DNA from: Streptomyces sp. GS7
GTDB taxonomy: Bacteria > Actinomycetota > Actinomycetes > Streptomycetales > Streptomycetaceae
NCBI RefSeq assembly: GCF_009834125.1
Contig: NZ_CP047146.1
Location: forward strand, 4,767,501 to 4,831,500
Length of the DNA: 64,000 bases
Reading direction: 5' to 3'
How positions within the stretch are numbered: the stretch's first letter is position 1; the number at the start of each line of letters is the position of its first letter. The notes under the pieces are model-generated. The model had not been told where the DNA came from, searched no databases, and worked only from the letters and a program-made list of their open reading frames with translations. A program made the position numbers and the translations under genes. Positions 19,287 to 27,765 of this stretch are shown here, piece by piece.

Positions 19287-19885
19287 CCGCCTCGGCTCCC
19301 TTTCGCCCCGCGTGGGCCCCCCGGCTCACCGTCGCCATCGCCGCCCTGGCCTCCATCGCGGCGGCCGTCCAGCCCGCAATCGGCACCCCGGCCACGCGCC
19401 ACCCGCAGCAATCGGACGAAAGTACCCTGCTGACCTGCGCGGTCAGCACCGTCCCGGATCAGCCCCTGTCCTTCACGCCTCCGCTCGGCCAAGTTCCGCG
19501 CACGACCACCGTGCACGGAACCCTGTACCTCACCAACTGCGCTTCGCCGGACGGGACTTCGGCGGACCTCCGGTCCGGCACGCTCACCTTCGATGGGAAC
19601 AGTGAAGCCAGCTGCACCTCCGCAGAGGCCATCCACGGCGAGGGGACCATCACATGGCACGACGCGAACGGCCGCCCCGTCGGCAGCTCGACCCTGCGCC
19701 CCAATCTCCACCAGCTCGACACCTACAATCCAGGGGACGCCCTGCTGGCGGGCACCGTCACCCGGGGCTTCCTCTACGGCGCCCGTGTCTCCGGCAGCGC
19801 CACCCCCACCAGTGACGTCAGCGGTTGCGTACTGGGCGGGCTGAGCACCATCAGCGGCAGGGGAAAGGTGGCCTTCCTGCGCTGA
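19283..19885 (+). CDS. Small secreted protein translationally coupled to the MMPL exporter
   Basis: A 200-residue protein with an Arg-containing N-region, a hydrophobic core (LTVAIAALASIAAAV) and a probable signal-peptidase site around residues 28-36. The mature part has four cysteines (in LLTCAV, LTNCAS, ASCTSA and SGCVLG), enough for two disulfides, and a Thr/Ser-rich beta-like composition. Its ATG overlaps the exporter stop in an ATGA, so translation should be coupled. I do not recognise a named family. The link to the exporter suggests a periphery-located partner, for example one that receives or binds the exported lipid, but that is inference. Confidence 0.85.
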   Translation: MTASAPFRPAWAPRLTVAIAALASIAAAVQPAIGTPATRHPQQSDESTLLTCAVSTVPDQPLSFTPPLGQVPRTTTVHGTLYLTNCASPDGTSADLRSGTLTFDGNSEASCTSAEAIHGEGTITWHDANGRPVGSSTLRPNLHQLDTYNPGDALLAGTVTRGFLYGARVSGSATPTSDVSGCVLGGLSTISGRGKVAFLR

Positions 19886-19990
19886 CGCAGCACTGGTCGA
19901 CGCACCGTTACAGACGCACCTTCAGACGGCCGACACGCGGTACGACGCGGCCTACCTCAGCGGCCTAACGCCCATACACACTCCGCCCGT

Positions 19991-20640
19991 GGTCTGGAGG
20001 CCCGCGTCGCCCCGGCCGAAGGCATCGCGTTCACCACGGTCGCCACGGGGAAGATCCGCCGCTCCGGCAACCCGCTCAAGCTCGTATCGCCGGCGAACGT
20101 GCGCGATATGGCGCGCGTGCCGCTGGGTGTCGCCCAGGCCCGCATCAACGATGTGATCCGCGGCGCGCTGCCGTGGCTGCTGGAGCGCGCGAACATGGTG
20201 CACCAGTGCGGGCCGGCCCATGCCGAGGCACTGCAACAGCACGCCGCCACCCTGCCCGCCGAACTCGCCGGCCGGTACTACCCGACCGGGTTCGTCAGCC
20301 CGGAACTCCCCGACGTCCTGGCGGTCGCCGACGTCGTGACCTCCCGCAGCGGCGCCGGCACCCTGGCGGAACCACCACCCTCGGCAAACCGGCGGTGTTC
20401 ATCCCGCTCGCCTCCTCGGCCGGTAACGAGCAGGCTCACAACGCCAGGCACCTCGAAGAGGCCGGTGCCGCCGTCGCCCTCCTCGGCGATGTCACCGCCG
20501 ATGCTCTGCGGCACGCGGTCGAGCCTCTGCTGACGGACTCAGCCCGGCGGGGCGCGATGGCACAGCGGGCTCGGACGCACGGACGGCCGGACGCCGCGGA
20601 CAGGCCCGTGGACGTGATCCTGTCCGCCGCTTCCGACTGA
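19991..20640 (+). pseudogene. Degenerate MurG-like N-acetylglucosaminyltransferase
   Basis: The remaining translation matches MurG/glycosyltransferase-28 proteins in order: GLEARVAPAEGI and TGKIRR (N-lobe), then VIRGALPWLLERANMVHQCG, YYPTGFV, VADVVTSRSGAGTLAE, LGKPAVFIPLASSAGNEQ and HNARHLEEAGAAVALLG (C-lobe). The first part of the N-lobe, with its glycine-rich GTGGH loop, is absent. The join between APLGV-type sequence and VIRGALP near 20,130-20,160 skips the middle of the protein. At about 20,372, in GCG GAA CC ACC, one base is missing, so the two C-lobe halves are in different frames. The gene is therefore truncated, internally deleted and frameshifted. Real MurG is essential, so a working copy should lie elsewhere. 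Confidence 0.75.
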
Positions 20641-21275
20641 CCGGCGCGGACCCTACGGGAGGCGTCGGGCGGCACCCTCCTCGCACAAGACGACGGCGGC
20701 GGCGAATGCGTGCGCGTCCTTTCCCCACGGGTCGGGGGACATTCAGGTCGCCGAGGTTCGGGGGGGTTCGGTGCGGTGTACTCGTCGACCAGGCCATGGA
20801 GAGCCCTGAGGTTGCCACGGCTTGTCGGGGGTACCTGGCAGGAACTGGTCCGGTAGCGGCTGCGGAATTCGACCAGCAGCTCATCGGTCGCATCGGTCCC
20901 GGCGCTCACCGCGGCGTGGATGCCACCCGTGGTCACGTGTGCACGACATGCGACTTGTCAGGACACCGGGAGTTGCGAAGGGGCACGCCCGCTTCGGGCC
21001 GCGGTCTGCTTCACGCATCACCATGCCCGGCCCAGCTCACGAGCCGACAGACTCCCACGACCGGCCCGGCGTGCTCGCTTCAAGGCTGAAATGCGCTCGT
21101 GTAACAGCATCAGCAGCCCGCCGAAACGCTGGAGTCCATCAGCGCGCAGTGACGCCCTTCACCACGCACCCATCACCCCCGGCGCCGGGCCCGCGCTCCT
21201 CAACTGAGGGCGGGGGTACGGGCGTTCTGGCCCGCACGAGCCGGACAGCCTTGCGCTGCCGCTCCGCCGGATCCC
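20641..21275. other. Gene-poor stretch with no supported coding region
   Basis: Open frames occur on both strands, as expected in high-GC DNA, but none has a ribosome site, a recognisable domain or convincing codon bias. It may be decayed DNA linked to the neighbouring MurG-like pseudogene. Confidence 0.4.
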
Positions 21276-21458
21276 TTGACACCCGATGTCATGTCATGGA
21301 CATTTCCCTAGACCCTAGTTGGTCCAGGCCAGAGCAGGCCGCCACAGGCGCGCTCATGCAAGTACAGGCAGATACGGGCTCGCTCAGGCCGGCGCAGACA
21401 AGTACAAGCACGCTCGGACCAGCTCAGGGAAACCCCCCACACGCCCTGGAGGTCAACC
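21276..21458 (+). promoter_or_regulatory. Leader of the 337-residue secreted protein, with repeats
   Basis: A TTGACA box at 21276-21281 could be a -35 element, but no good -10 box follows at the right distance. It is followed by a short dyad (ATGTC...GACAT, about 21286-21303). From about 21,330 to 21,415 an imperfect repeat containing CAAGTACA(A/G)GCA occurs twice. GGAGG at 21448-21452 is the ribosome site for the GTG at 21459. Confidence 0.35.
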
Positions 21459-22472
21459 GTGAACAGCCCCGGACTCAGAACCGGTTCCAGAGCAAGATCT
21501 CGTTCACCCCTCGCAGCCCTGGCCCTCACCGCCTCCGCCCTCACCGCCCTGGTGACCGTGACCCTGGCCGCCCCCGCCACCGCCACCACCCAGCCGGCCG
21601 CCGCCCGGACCACTCCGCCGCCCTCCCCCACGGCCCCGCACACCGGCGTCGTCGTCGGAGCACGCACACCGGCCCGCACACCGGGGCGCGCCCACGCCGT
21701 CCGTACGTTCCTGGCAGGGCGCCGGACCGTATCCGGCCCCGCGTGGACGCACCACCCCCGGATCCCCGGCGGCCGGCCGACCACATCGGCTCCCCGGGCG
21801 GGCCAGATCACCCACAACTGGTGGGGCGTCTTCCCCCAGCCCGGTACACATGACGGCATCATGGCCACCCATACCGTCGACCCGTCCTACACAGTCACCG
21901 ACGCGGACAACGTCACCTACGCGCCCACCACCAAGGCCCAGAACTCCTGCATGGAAGTGGTGACCGCGTACACCAACACCGGCAACGAGATCTGGGCGTG
22001 GGACTGGTGCGGGACCGTCGGCCCGGCCAAGACCGTCCCCATCGACGACAACTTCCTGAAGAACTACACCCCCGGCAACGGCGGGCCGGCCGCGTACAGC
22101 GTGCAGATGGTGCAGGACGACGCCGCCACCAACCGCTGGTCGGCCTATCTCTACAACTACCGGACCGCTGCCTGGGACCTGCTGTTCCAGCAGTCGGGGA
22201 CGGACCAGAGCGGGCTCAACCACGGCTGGGACATGTTCGAGATCTATGCGAGCCCCAACCCCGCTACGGGAGAGGGGTATTACTGCACGGAGGCACGGAA
22301 CACCACCTTCGACAGCAGCGCCGTGCAGCTGCGCAGCAACGGGGCCTGGAAGCCCACGAGCCCGTCCGACTCGCCGTGGACCGACACCAACCCCGATCCG
22401 AACGCGTTCCTGTGCCCGCCGCTGAAGTTCGTCCAGGCAGGCGCCAATGATCACTGGACCGTCCACCAGTGA
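21459..22472 (+). CDS. Secreted protein of unknown function
   Basis: A 337-residue protein starting with GTG behind GGAGG at a spacing of six. The N-terminus has several arginines, then a hydrophobic stretch (LAALALTASALTALVTVTLA) and a likely cleavage site near residue 42 (PATATT). A Pro/Thr/Arg-rich segment follows to about residue 110. The conserved-looking domain (about 115-337) is rich in Trp and Tyr (THNWWGVF, WAWDWCG, NHGWDMFEIY) and has four cysteines, suggesting a beta-rich, disulfide-stabilised extracellular domain. I do not recognise the family; a carbohydrate- or wall-binding role is only a guess from the aromatic content. A strong terminator follows at 22517-22544. Confidence 0.85.
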   Translation: MNSPGLRTGSRARSRSPLAALALTASALTALVTVTLAAPATATTQPAAARTTPPPSPTAPHTGVVVGARTPARTPGRAHAVRTFLAGRRTVSGPAWTHHPRIPGGRPTTSAPRAGQITHNWWGVFPQPGTHDGIMATHTVDPSYTVTDADNVTYAPTTKAQNSCMEVVTAYTNTGNEIWAWDWCGTVGPAKTVPIDDNFLKNYTPGNGGPAAYSVQMVQDDAATNRWSAYLYNYRTAAWDLLFQQSGTDQSGLNHGWDMFEIYASPNPATGEGYYCTEARNTTFDSSAVQLRSNGAWKPTSPSDSPWTDTNPDPNAFLCPPLKFVQAGANDHWTVHQ

Positions 22473-22516
22473 CTCGGTAGCCCCCGGCGCACAGCCTCCC
22501 CACACCATGAGGAAAA

Positions 22517-22544
22517 GGGCGGCGCACCCAACAGTGCGCCGCCC
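22517..22544. terminator. Intrinsic terminator hairpin
   Basis: A perfect 11 bp stem, GGGCGGCGCAC paired with GTGCGCCGCCC, with a CCAACA loop, 45 bp after the stop of the secreted-protein gene. There is no U-tract, as is common in actinomycetes. Confidence 0.75.
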
Positions 22545-22851
22545 CACGGCCGTTGGCCCAGACATCGGGGGGCCGACAGGCCCTCGGGTCTGTCGGCAAT
22601 CTCCCACGTCCTCCCGATGGGCGGGCCCCGCGGTAGGTGCCGGACCGGCGACGGGGCGGGACTGGGCGAGACACCAAGACGGGGTGCGACAACGGTGACC
22701 TCACCACTGCCGTGGCGGCCGGTGCCGGCCGGTTTCTTCCGAGGCACCTCGGCAATGTCACGATGGCCGGGACCGTCGTACGGTGCAACGAAGGACTCCC
22801 GTACAGGCGTTGTGACGATCTCTCACTCCTCCGTCCCCAGGGAGCCCCACG

Positions 22852-23040
22852 ATGAAGGTCCTGCTCCGACTGCTGGTCCTGGCCGCCTTCCTCTTCAACC
22901 TCGTCTCGTATTTCCTCTGGGGCGGTTCACTTCAGGCCCTGACGAGTGTCGGCTCCGGCCTGATCTGCCTGGCAGCGGCCGGAGGACTCTGGCTACTCCG
23001 CAGTCGACGCACGGCGCCCAGCTCCTCGGTCGCATCTTGA
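22852..23040 (+). CDS. Small membrane protein (62 aa)
   Basis: A 62-residue protein with an AGGGAG ribosome site about seven bases before the ATG. Two hydrophobic helices (LLRLLVLAAFLFNLVSYFLW and VGSGLICLAAAGGLWLL) are joined by a short polar loop, and a basic RSRR motif follows the second, suggesting a hairpin with the C-terminus inside. No family is recognised. The clear ribosome site and amphipathic design support a real gene. Confidence 0.65.
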   Translation: MKVLLRLLVLAAFLFNLVSYFLWGGSLQALTSVGSGLICLAAAGGLWLLRSRRTAPSSSVAS

Positions 23041-23069
23041 AATGATCTCGGACGGTGGATCACCGTCGG

Positions 23070-23180
23070 GTGGCCCATCACCATGAACTGTCCGACGCCG
23101 AACGGGAATTCGTGACTTCTCTGCCGCCCCGTCCGGAGCGTGGCCGGAAGCGACCGTTCCAGGTGCCGGCATGCCGCCGC
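23070..23180 (+). pseudogene. N-terminal scrap of an IS5-type (DUF4096) transposase
   Basis: From the GTG at 23070 the frame reads MAHHHELSDAEREFVTSL, then PPRPERGRKRPF, then soon a stop. This is the start signature of IS5-family transposases (LSDAEWEFVxPLLPxxxRGRKR). The DDE catalytic part is missing. Confidence 0.55.
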
Positions 23181-23465
23181 TGAAGCCGTGCCGAAGGCCC
23201 TTGCGGATCTGTTCACCGAGCGGGCATCCGCGGCGCTCGGTGTCACGACCCAGAGGCAGGCGTCTGCCTTGCCGGGTGGAGGATTCCTGGGGCTTCGTGC
23301 CCCAGGCCCCAGGCCGGCGGGGCTGAGCTGACGCATGTCGCGTTCGGGAGGATGCGCGGGGAACTGCGCGACCGACCTGACTGACCGCAGGCGATCGACA
23401 GGACGGTCGGCCGTGTCTTGTTCGTGGCCTTCCGCTCGGCAGGACCATCCTGTTGTCTTTCGGGA

Positions 23466-24926
23466 ATGGTGAGGATCGTGACAGCCGACGTGGTGATCGT
23501 GGGGAACGGCGCGCTGGGCCTGTCGATCGCCGTGGAGACGGCGCTGCGGGACCGCTCCCTGCGGATTGCCGTGGTGGGCCCGGAGGCGCGCCCCGGTTCC
23601 GCTTCCGTGGCGGCGGGGGCGATGCTCAACTGCTTTGCCGAGGTCACGGCGCGTACCGGTGAACATCCCGCGTCCCGGGCGAAGTTCGCGCTGGCGCGCG
23701 AAGCGGCTCGCCTGTGGCCGGGCTGGCTGGACCGGCTCGCCGACGCCGCGCGACCCGTGGCGGTTCCGGTCGGGAGCATCCGGGGGACGCTGGTCGTGCT
23801 GGGGGCGCGCTCCACGGGGGACGGCCTGGGCAGCATGCGGGCGATCCGCGCAGCCGCCGAGGAGCACGGCGAGCCCTTCCAGGACGTGGATCCCCACGGC
23901 ATCGCCGCTTTGGAGGCGGAGGCGGGTGACCAGCCCGTGGACGCCTTGTACTTGGAGAACGAAGGGGCCGTCGACGCGCGCCGTGTGCTCGCGTCCCTGG
24001 AGGCCGCTGCGTCAGGGCTCGGCGTCAGGCGCGTCGCCGGCGAGGTGACGTCCCTGGTGACGGCCAAGGAAGCGGTCACCGGAGTGCGGCTGTCCTCGGG
24101 AGCGACGCTCCCCGCGGGAGCCGTCGTCCTCGCGGCGGGTGCGGCCAGTGGGCGCCTGATCGAGCAACTGCCCCGGGGCACGGTGCAGCCGATGCTGAAC
24201 GGAACGGGTGTGGCACTGGAGACCCAGCGCGTGCGGGGCGAGGCCGTGCCGTACGTCGTGCGCACACCCACCCTCGTCGGCGGATGCGGGCTGCACGCGG
24301 TGCCGCTCGGGGACGGCGTCGAGTACCTGGGCGCGACCAACCACGTCTACTTCGACGCGCCTGCCGGACCGCGGCTGGGCATCGTCCAGGCGCTGCTGTC
24401 CGGCTACATCGCGCAGTTCGACCGGAACATCGCGTTCTCGGCCGTGCGGCGCTGGCATTACGGCCTGCGGCCCGTCCCGCTCGACACCTTCCCGCTCCTG
24501 GGCCGCGCGCCGATGCCGCGTCTGTTCTTCGCAACGGGGACCTACCGGGACGGCTTCCACAGCGCCCCGGCGATCGCCCGCCACCTGGCCGGGCTCCTCA
24601 CAGACGGCGCCGCGCCGGAGCACGATCCGTACGCGGTCTTCGCACCCGGCCGAAAGCCCATCGAGACGATGACGGCAAACGACGCAGCGGAGCGCTTCGC
24701 GCAGATGGCACTCCTGATCGCCGTCGAACGCGGCATGAGGCTGCCGTACATCTTCGGCACGGAACCGATCGCCGCGGCGTGCCGACAAAAGGCGCTCGCA
24801 TGCGTGGAGCGGCTGGGCGTCCCGGTTGCACTGGCACCGGAGATCCTCGGCGCCGTGTCCGAAGCCGACACGAACCGAATCCGGCACGTGGCCGACTATC
24901 TCAACGCTGTGGCCGCCCGTCCCTGA
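23466..24926 (+). CDS. FAD-dependent D-amino-acid/glycine-oxidase-like oxidoreductase
   Basis: A 486-residue flavoenzyme of the DAO family. The N-terminus has the dinucleotide-binding strand and loop DVVIVGNGALGLS, and the C-terminal half of the FAD domain has FATGTYRDGFHSAP. The middle holds a substrate domain with GRLIEQLPRG and LGATNHVYFD. The extra tail of about 80 residues after the FAD domain is longer than in typical glycine oxidases. ATG 23466 is preferred; a GTG at 23478, with GTGAGG just before it, is an alternative. The gene stands alone between a transposase scrap and a leftward gene, so no pathway can be inferred. The likely reaction is oxidative deamination of an amine or amino acid, with the substrate unknown. 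Confidence 0.82.
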   Translation: MVRIVTADVVIVGNGALGLSIAVETALRDRSLRIAVVGPEARPGSASVAAGAMLNCFAEVTARTGEHPASRAKFALAREAARLWPGWLDRLADAARPVAVPVGSIRGTLVVLGARSTGDGLGSMRAIRAAAEEHGEPFQDVDPHGIAALEAEAGDQPVDALYLENEGAVDARRVLASLEAAASGLGVRRVAGEVTSLVTAKEAVTGVRLSSGATLPAGAVVLAAGAASGRLIEQLPRGTVQPMLNGTGVALETQRVRGEAVPYVVRTPTLVGGCGLHAVPLGDGVEYLGATNHVYFDAPAGPRLGIVQALLSGYIAQFDRNIAFSAVRRWHYGLRPVPLDTFPLLGRAPMPRLFFATGTYRDGFHSAPAIARHLAGLLTDGAAPEHDPYAVFAPGRKPIETMTANDAAERFAQMALLIAVERGMRLPYIFGTEPIAAACRQKALACVERLGVPVALAPEILGAVSEADTNRIRHVADYLNAVAARP

Positions 24927-25150
24927 CCGCGCTTCTCCCCACTCCGCTCCCGCTTGAATCGGCTCGCCCTTCCCACGCCGGCCGGTCGACCTTCGTTCTG
25001 TACCCGACGGCCGGCGGGGATGTCGATCGGTTCGCCCTGCGACGCCATGGCACAGGCGGGCATGAACACCCCGTCGATCACGTGAGCCTCGGCAACCCAC
25101 ATGATCAAGGCATCCATGCCCGCCCACCCACCGCGAAAGAACGTCCCGCG

Positions 25151-27058
25151 CTACGACTTCGCCGAGGCGAGGGGCAGCACGCCGGAGAGCCGCAACAGCT
25201 TGCCCTGCCGGTTGCTGACGTAGATCCAGCCGTTGTCGCGGTCGAGCCCGACGCCGCACACCGTGCCGAGACCGTCGGCCACCACGCGCCGAAGGCCCTT
25301 GGCGTCGCCGTAGGCCACGGCGACCTCATGCAGCTTGCCGCCGCTCGAGTCGGAGACGTATGCGTTGACCGCGCCGTCCAGCGCTACACGGACGCTGTAC
25401 CCGAGGTTGGTGGCGACGTTCCGCGGGGCGCCGCCATCCGCGTTCAGGTCGACCTCGTACAGGCCGCCGAGGTCGTACTGCCCGATGTACGCCTTGCCCC
25501 CGTTCAGCGCTACGCCGGCGGCCCTCGGCACGTCCCAGGTGCGCTGCCGCGCCGCCGGGGCGCTGGTCAGGTCGAACTCGATCAGCTTTCCGCCATCGAC
25601 GTCGGTGACATAGGCCTTGTTGCCCGGCAGGTCCAGCGCGACGCCGTACGCGCGCATACCCTCGGCGACCGTGACCGGGGAGGCGGAGCGGTCGGACAGG
25701 TTCACCGTGAACAGGCGCTTGCCGCTGTAGTCGGTGACATAGGCCTTGTTGCCCGGCAGGTCCAGCGCCACGTCGTTGACTTGTCCCAGCTTCTCCAGGA
25801 CCCAGTCTGTGCCGCCGCCGGCGAGATCGACCTTGTACAGCTTGCCGTCGTTGTACCGGTCGGTGACGTACGCCTTTTGGTTCGTCAGGTCCAGCGCGAG
25901 GCCATCGGCCGTCCCCAACCCGGTGGCGAGCTCGACGGGAGCCTCTCTCGGGATCTCTCGCTCTCCGCTACCGCCCTTGTAAAGAGGGTGATTTTTCATG
26001 TCGAAATTGAGCGTTTCAAGCTCGAAAACCTCGTGCACCCCGGCGAGGGTGGATACGACTTCGGCTTCCCCTTTCTGCATGAACGGCTTTCCTTCATCGG
26101 TCAGGTCGAAAGCCTCCGTGACCGTTCCAGTCTCGCCGAGCTTCCAGGCAATCACCCTGGAGTATTTCGGCTCCTTGGCCTGCGGGCCGTCCGGACGGGT
26201 TTCCTTGACCTCTACTGGCTCGGGGTAATACAGAGCAACCCACCCGCCGAAGGAGATGGGATATTCGTAGTCGAACCTCCTCACCTGACGTCGCTGCGTG
26301 GCCAGGACATCTACCCGGCTGGCAACTTCCCCGCTCAGTGTGGACGACGTCTTGAACGCAGTGGTCAACGAACCACTGACAGAAGCAGTGATCCCGAGCA
26401 TCAGCTGTGCCGACAATTCCCCGGTGCCCGTGGCGGTACTCGTGGCCGTTGTGGTACTTGTCATTTGCGACTGGGACTCTACGTCAACACCCTGATTGTC
26501 TTTGCTGTTCTTCAGGGTAATCTTCTCGGACTGGTTCATCGCCATGCTCTTCTGTAACTGCTGCTGCAGCGATGCGATGACTTTTGCCCCAAAAGTGAGC
26601 TGCACCTGCCCCTGGAGCGACCAGCTGATTGTGTTCGAAATCGAGAATTCGACAGTATGTGACCATTTGGTGGGGACGGGGTCGGTTCGATTGACGTACG
26701 TCTGCTTGGAAATCACGTCAGGAGGAGGCTGTACGATGTCGCCTCGCTCTTCAACGAGTGGTACCCCCACCGTCATATAGGCACGCCACCCGCGCTCGTG
26801 TGCCGTGGCCTCCCCGACGGGAAATTCGCTGAATCGCTCCTTGTTCAAAGAAAACCCGGTAGGGGAGACATACCGGTCCGTTCCGTCTGCCGATTTCCTC
26901 TCGGCCTTCCTCTTCAGTTTGCCCTGGTCCCGCTCCAGGATGACATCGGCCCTGTCGGCGATGTGCAGCTCCTTCAGGTTGCGCCCCGTCAGTGGGTGAC
27001 GCATAAATCGTTCGCCAAGATAGGCTGTACTCACGTTGTTCTTGGTGGCGCCGCCCAT
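25151..27058 (-). CDS. Possible aerolysin-like pore-former fused to a six-bladed beta-propeller
   Basis: A 635-residue protein with two parts. Residues 130-350 are rich in Ser/Thr in alternating patterns (HTVEFSISNTISWSLQG, TSTTTATSTATGTGELS, ITASVSGSLTTAFKTSS) and have a Gln-rich middle, which resembles the stem-forming region of aerolysin/ETX-MTX2 toxins. Residues 375-630 hold six NHL/SMP-30-type repeats such as VALDLPGNKAYVTD, followed by GGKLxEVDL, which should form a beta-propeller. There is no signal peptide. The start follows GAGGAG and AAGG in GAGGAGACTGAAGGGC. It is probably the second gene after the 151-residue gene upstream. Local base composition is less GC-rich than in neighbouring genes, suggesting transfer. 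The toxin-like fold is inferred from pattern only; the propeller is well supported. Confidence 0.75.
   Translation of the reverse strand: MGGATKNNVSTAYLGERFMRHPLTGRNLKELHIADRADVILERDQGKLKRKAERKSADGTDRYVSPTGFSLNKERFSEFPVGEATAHERGWRAYMTVGVPLVEERGDIVQPPPDVISKQTYVNRTDPVPTKWSHTVEFSISNTISWSLQGQVQLTFGAKVIASLQQQLQKSMAMNQSEKITLKNSKDNQGVDVESQSQMTSTTTATSTATGTGELSAQLMLGITASVSGSLTTAFKTSSTLSGEVASRVDVLATQRRQVRRFDYEYPISFGGWVALYYPEPVEVKETRPDGPQAKEPKYSRVIAWKLGETGTVTEAFDLTDEGKPFMQKGEAEVVSTLAGVHEVFELETLNFDMKNHPLYKGGSGEREIPREAPVELATGLGTADGLALDLTNQKAYVTDRYNDGKLYKVDLAGGGTDWVLEKLGQVNDVALDLPGNKAYVTDYSGKRLFTVNLSDRSASPVTVAEGMRAYGVALDLPGNKAYVTDVDGGKLIEFDLTSAPAARQRTWDVPRAAGVALNGGKAYIGQYDLGGLYEVDLNADGGAPRNVATNLGYSVRVALDGAVNAYVSDSSGGKLHEVAVAYGDAKGLRRVVADGLGTVCGVGLDRDNGWIYVSNRQGKLLRLSGVLPLASAKS
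25601..25768 (-). repeat. Exact 39 bp repeat within two propeller blades
   Basis: The 39 bases at 25601-25639 recur exactly at 25730-25768, 129 bp (43 codons) apart. Both copies encode the strand ALDLPGNKAYVTD of adjacent blades. The identity at DNA level, including wobble bases, suggests a recent blade duplication or gene conversion. Confidence 0.9.
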
Positions 27059-27221
27059 GCCCTTCAGTCTCCTCGCGTAGTAGAATTCAACGATGCGTCA
27101 GTTACTATTTGTGCGCTGGTTCCGGCCTGGCGTGACCGAATGAGAACTCGTCAGGCTGCCAAGCGGGGATGCTTCTTCTGCGCAAGGGCAGGATCCTGAA
27201 ACCGGGACTTCTGGACCACCC

Positions 27222-27239
27222 TTCGACCCTTGAGTCGAA
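27222..27239. terminator. Hairpin between the 151-aa gene and the propeller gene
   Basis: TTCGAC and GTCGAA form a 6 bp stem with a CCTTGA loop, 14 bases after the stop of the leftward 151-residue gene. It is short, so it may weaken rather than end transcription into the propeller gene. Confidence 0.4.
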
Positions 27240-27253
27240 TTCCTGATCGACCC

Positions 27254-27709
27254 TCACTCCTTGGCCGGCCCGCCGTCAGCCCTCTTGACGTTCTTGACCG
27301 ATTCGTAGTTATCCTTTCTGAATTCTTCCAGCCGTTCGTCGCCGACCTTCGGCCGGTCTTCGTCCCTGATCTCCACCTTCACCTTCTTGAAAGCCTCATC
27401 CTTGACCGAAGACGCCATACCGGATGTCGATTCGGGGTTTTCACTGGCTTCCCGCTGCTTGTCGGCTACTGTCTGTGTGTTCTTGAACAGAGGGGCGAGG
27501 AAGTTGTTCATGATGCTGAGCGCCTCAGGCGACGTCTCGCGCATGATCTTCGGGTCGCGCGCAACTTCAGGAATACCGTCGTATAGCTCCGGATCGATCC
27601 CTTCCCGTTCGGGCCGGGCTCCAGGAATTTTTTCATAGACCTTTTGAGCGGACTCTTCGGCGGACTTGGCTCCACTTCCGCCGCTGTCGAAGATGTTCTT
27701 GAAAGACAT
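27254..27709 (-). CDS. Small charged cytoplasmic protein, partner gene of the propeller protein
   Basis: A 151-residue protein. ATG 27709 is chosen because GGAGGG lies six bases upstream; an in-frame ATG at 27757 has no such site. It starts with MSFKNIFDSGGSGAKSAEE and is rich in Lys, Glu and Asp, with no signal peptide or membrane segment. The C-terminal third (DEAFKKVKVEIRDEDRPKV) looks helical. I do not recognise a family. It is 195 bp upstream of the propeller gene on the same strand, so it may be an accessory or chaperone-like partner. Its base composition is less GC-rich than the surroundings. Confidence 0.7.
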   Translation of the reverse strand: MSFKNIFDSGGSGAKSAEESAQKVYEKIPGARPEREGIDPELYDGIPEVARDPKIMRETSPEALSIMNNFLAPLFKNTQTVADKQREASENPESTSGMASSVKDEAFKKVKVEIRDEDRPKVGDERLEEFRKDNYESVKNVKRADGGPAKE

Positions 27710-27747
27710 GAACTTCCCTCCGGATCCTCTCGGTGGGCGCAGAATCA

Positions 27748-27765
27748 CCCCCTGCAAAGAGGGGG
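27748..27765. repeat. Inverted repeat upstream of the 151-aa gene
   Basis: CCCCCT and AGGGGG flank GCAAAG about 40 bp upstream of the 27709 start. It could be an operator or part of the 5' leader of the two-gene unit. Confidence 0.35.

Noticed and set aside
20436..20936. A minus-strand frame with a protein-like stretch (DELLVEFRSRYR)
   Set aside because: It overlaps the MurG-like pseudogene antisense, has no start signal and matches no family I recognise.
21330..21415. Repeats considered as a CRISPR array
   Set aside because: There are only two imperfect copies with no regular spacers, and no cas genes lie in the window.
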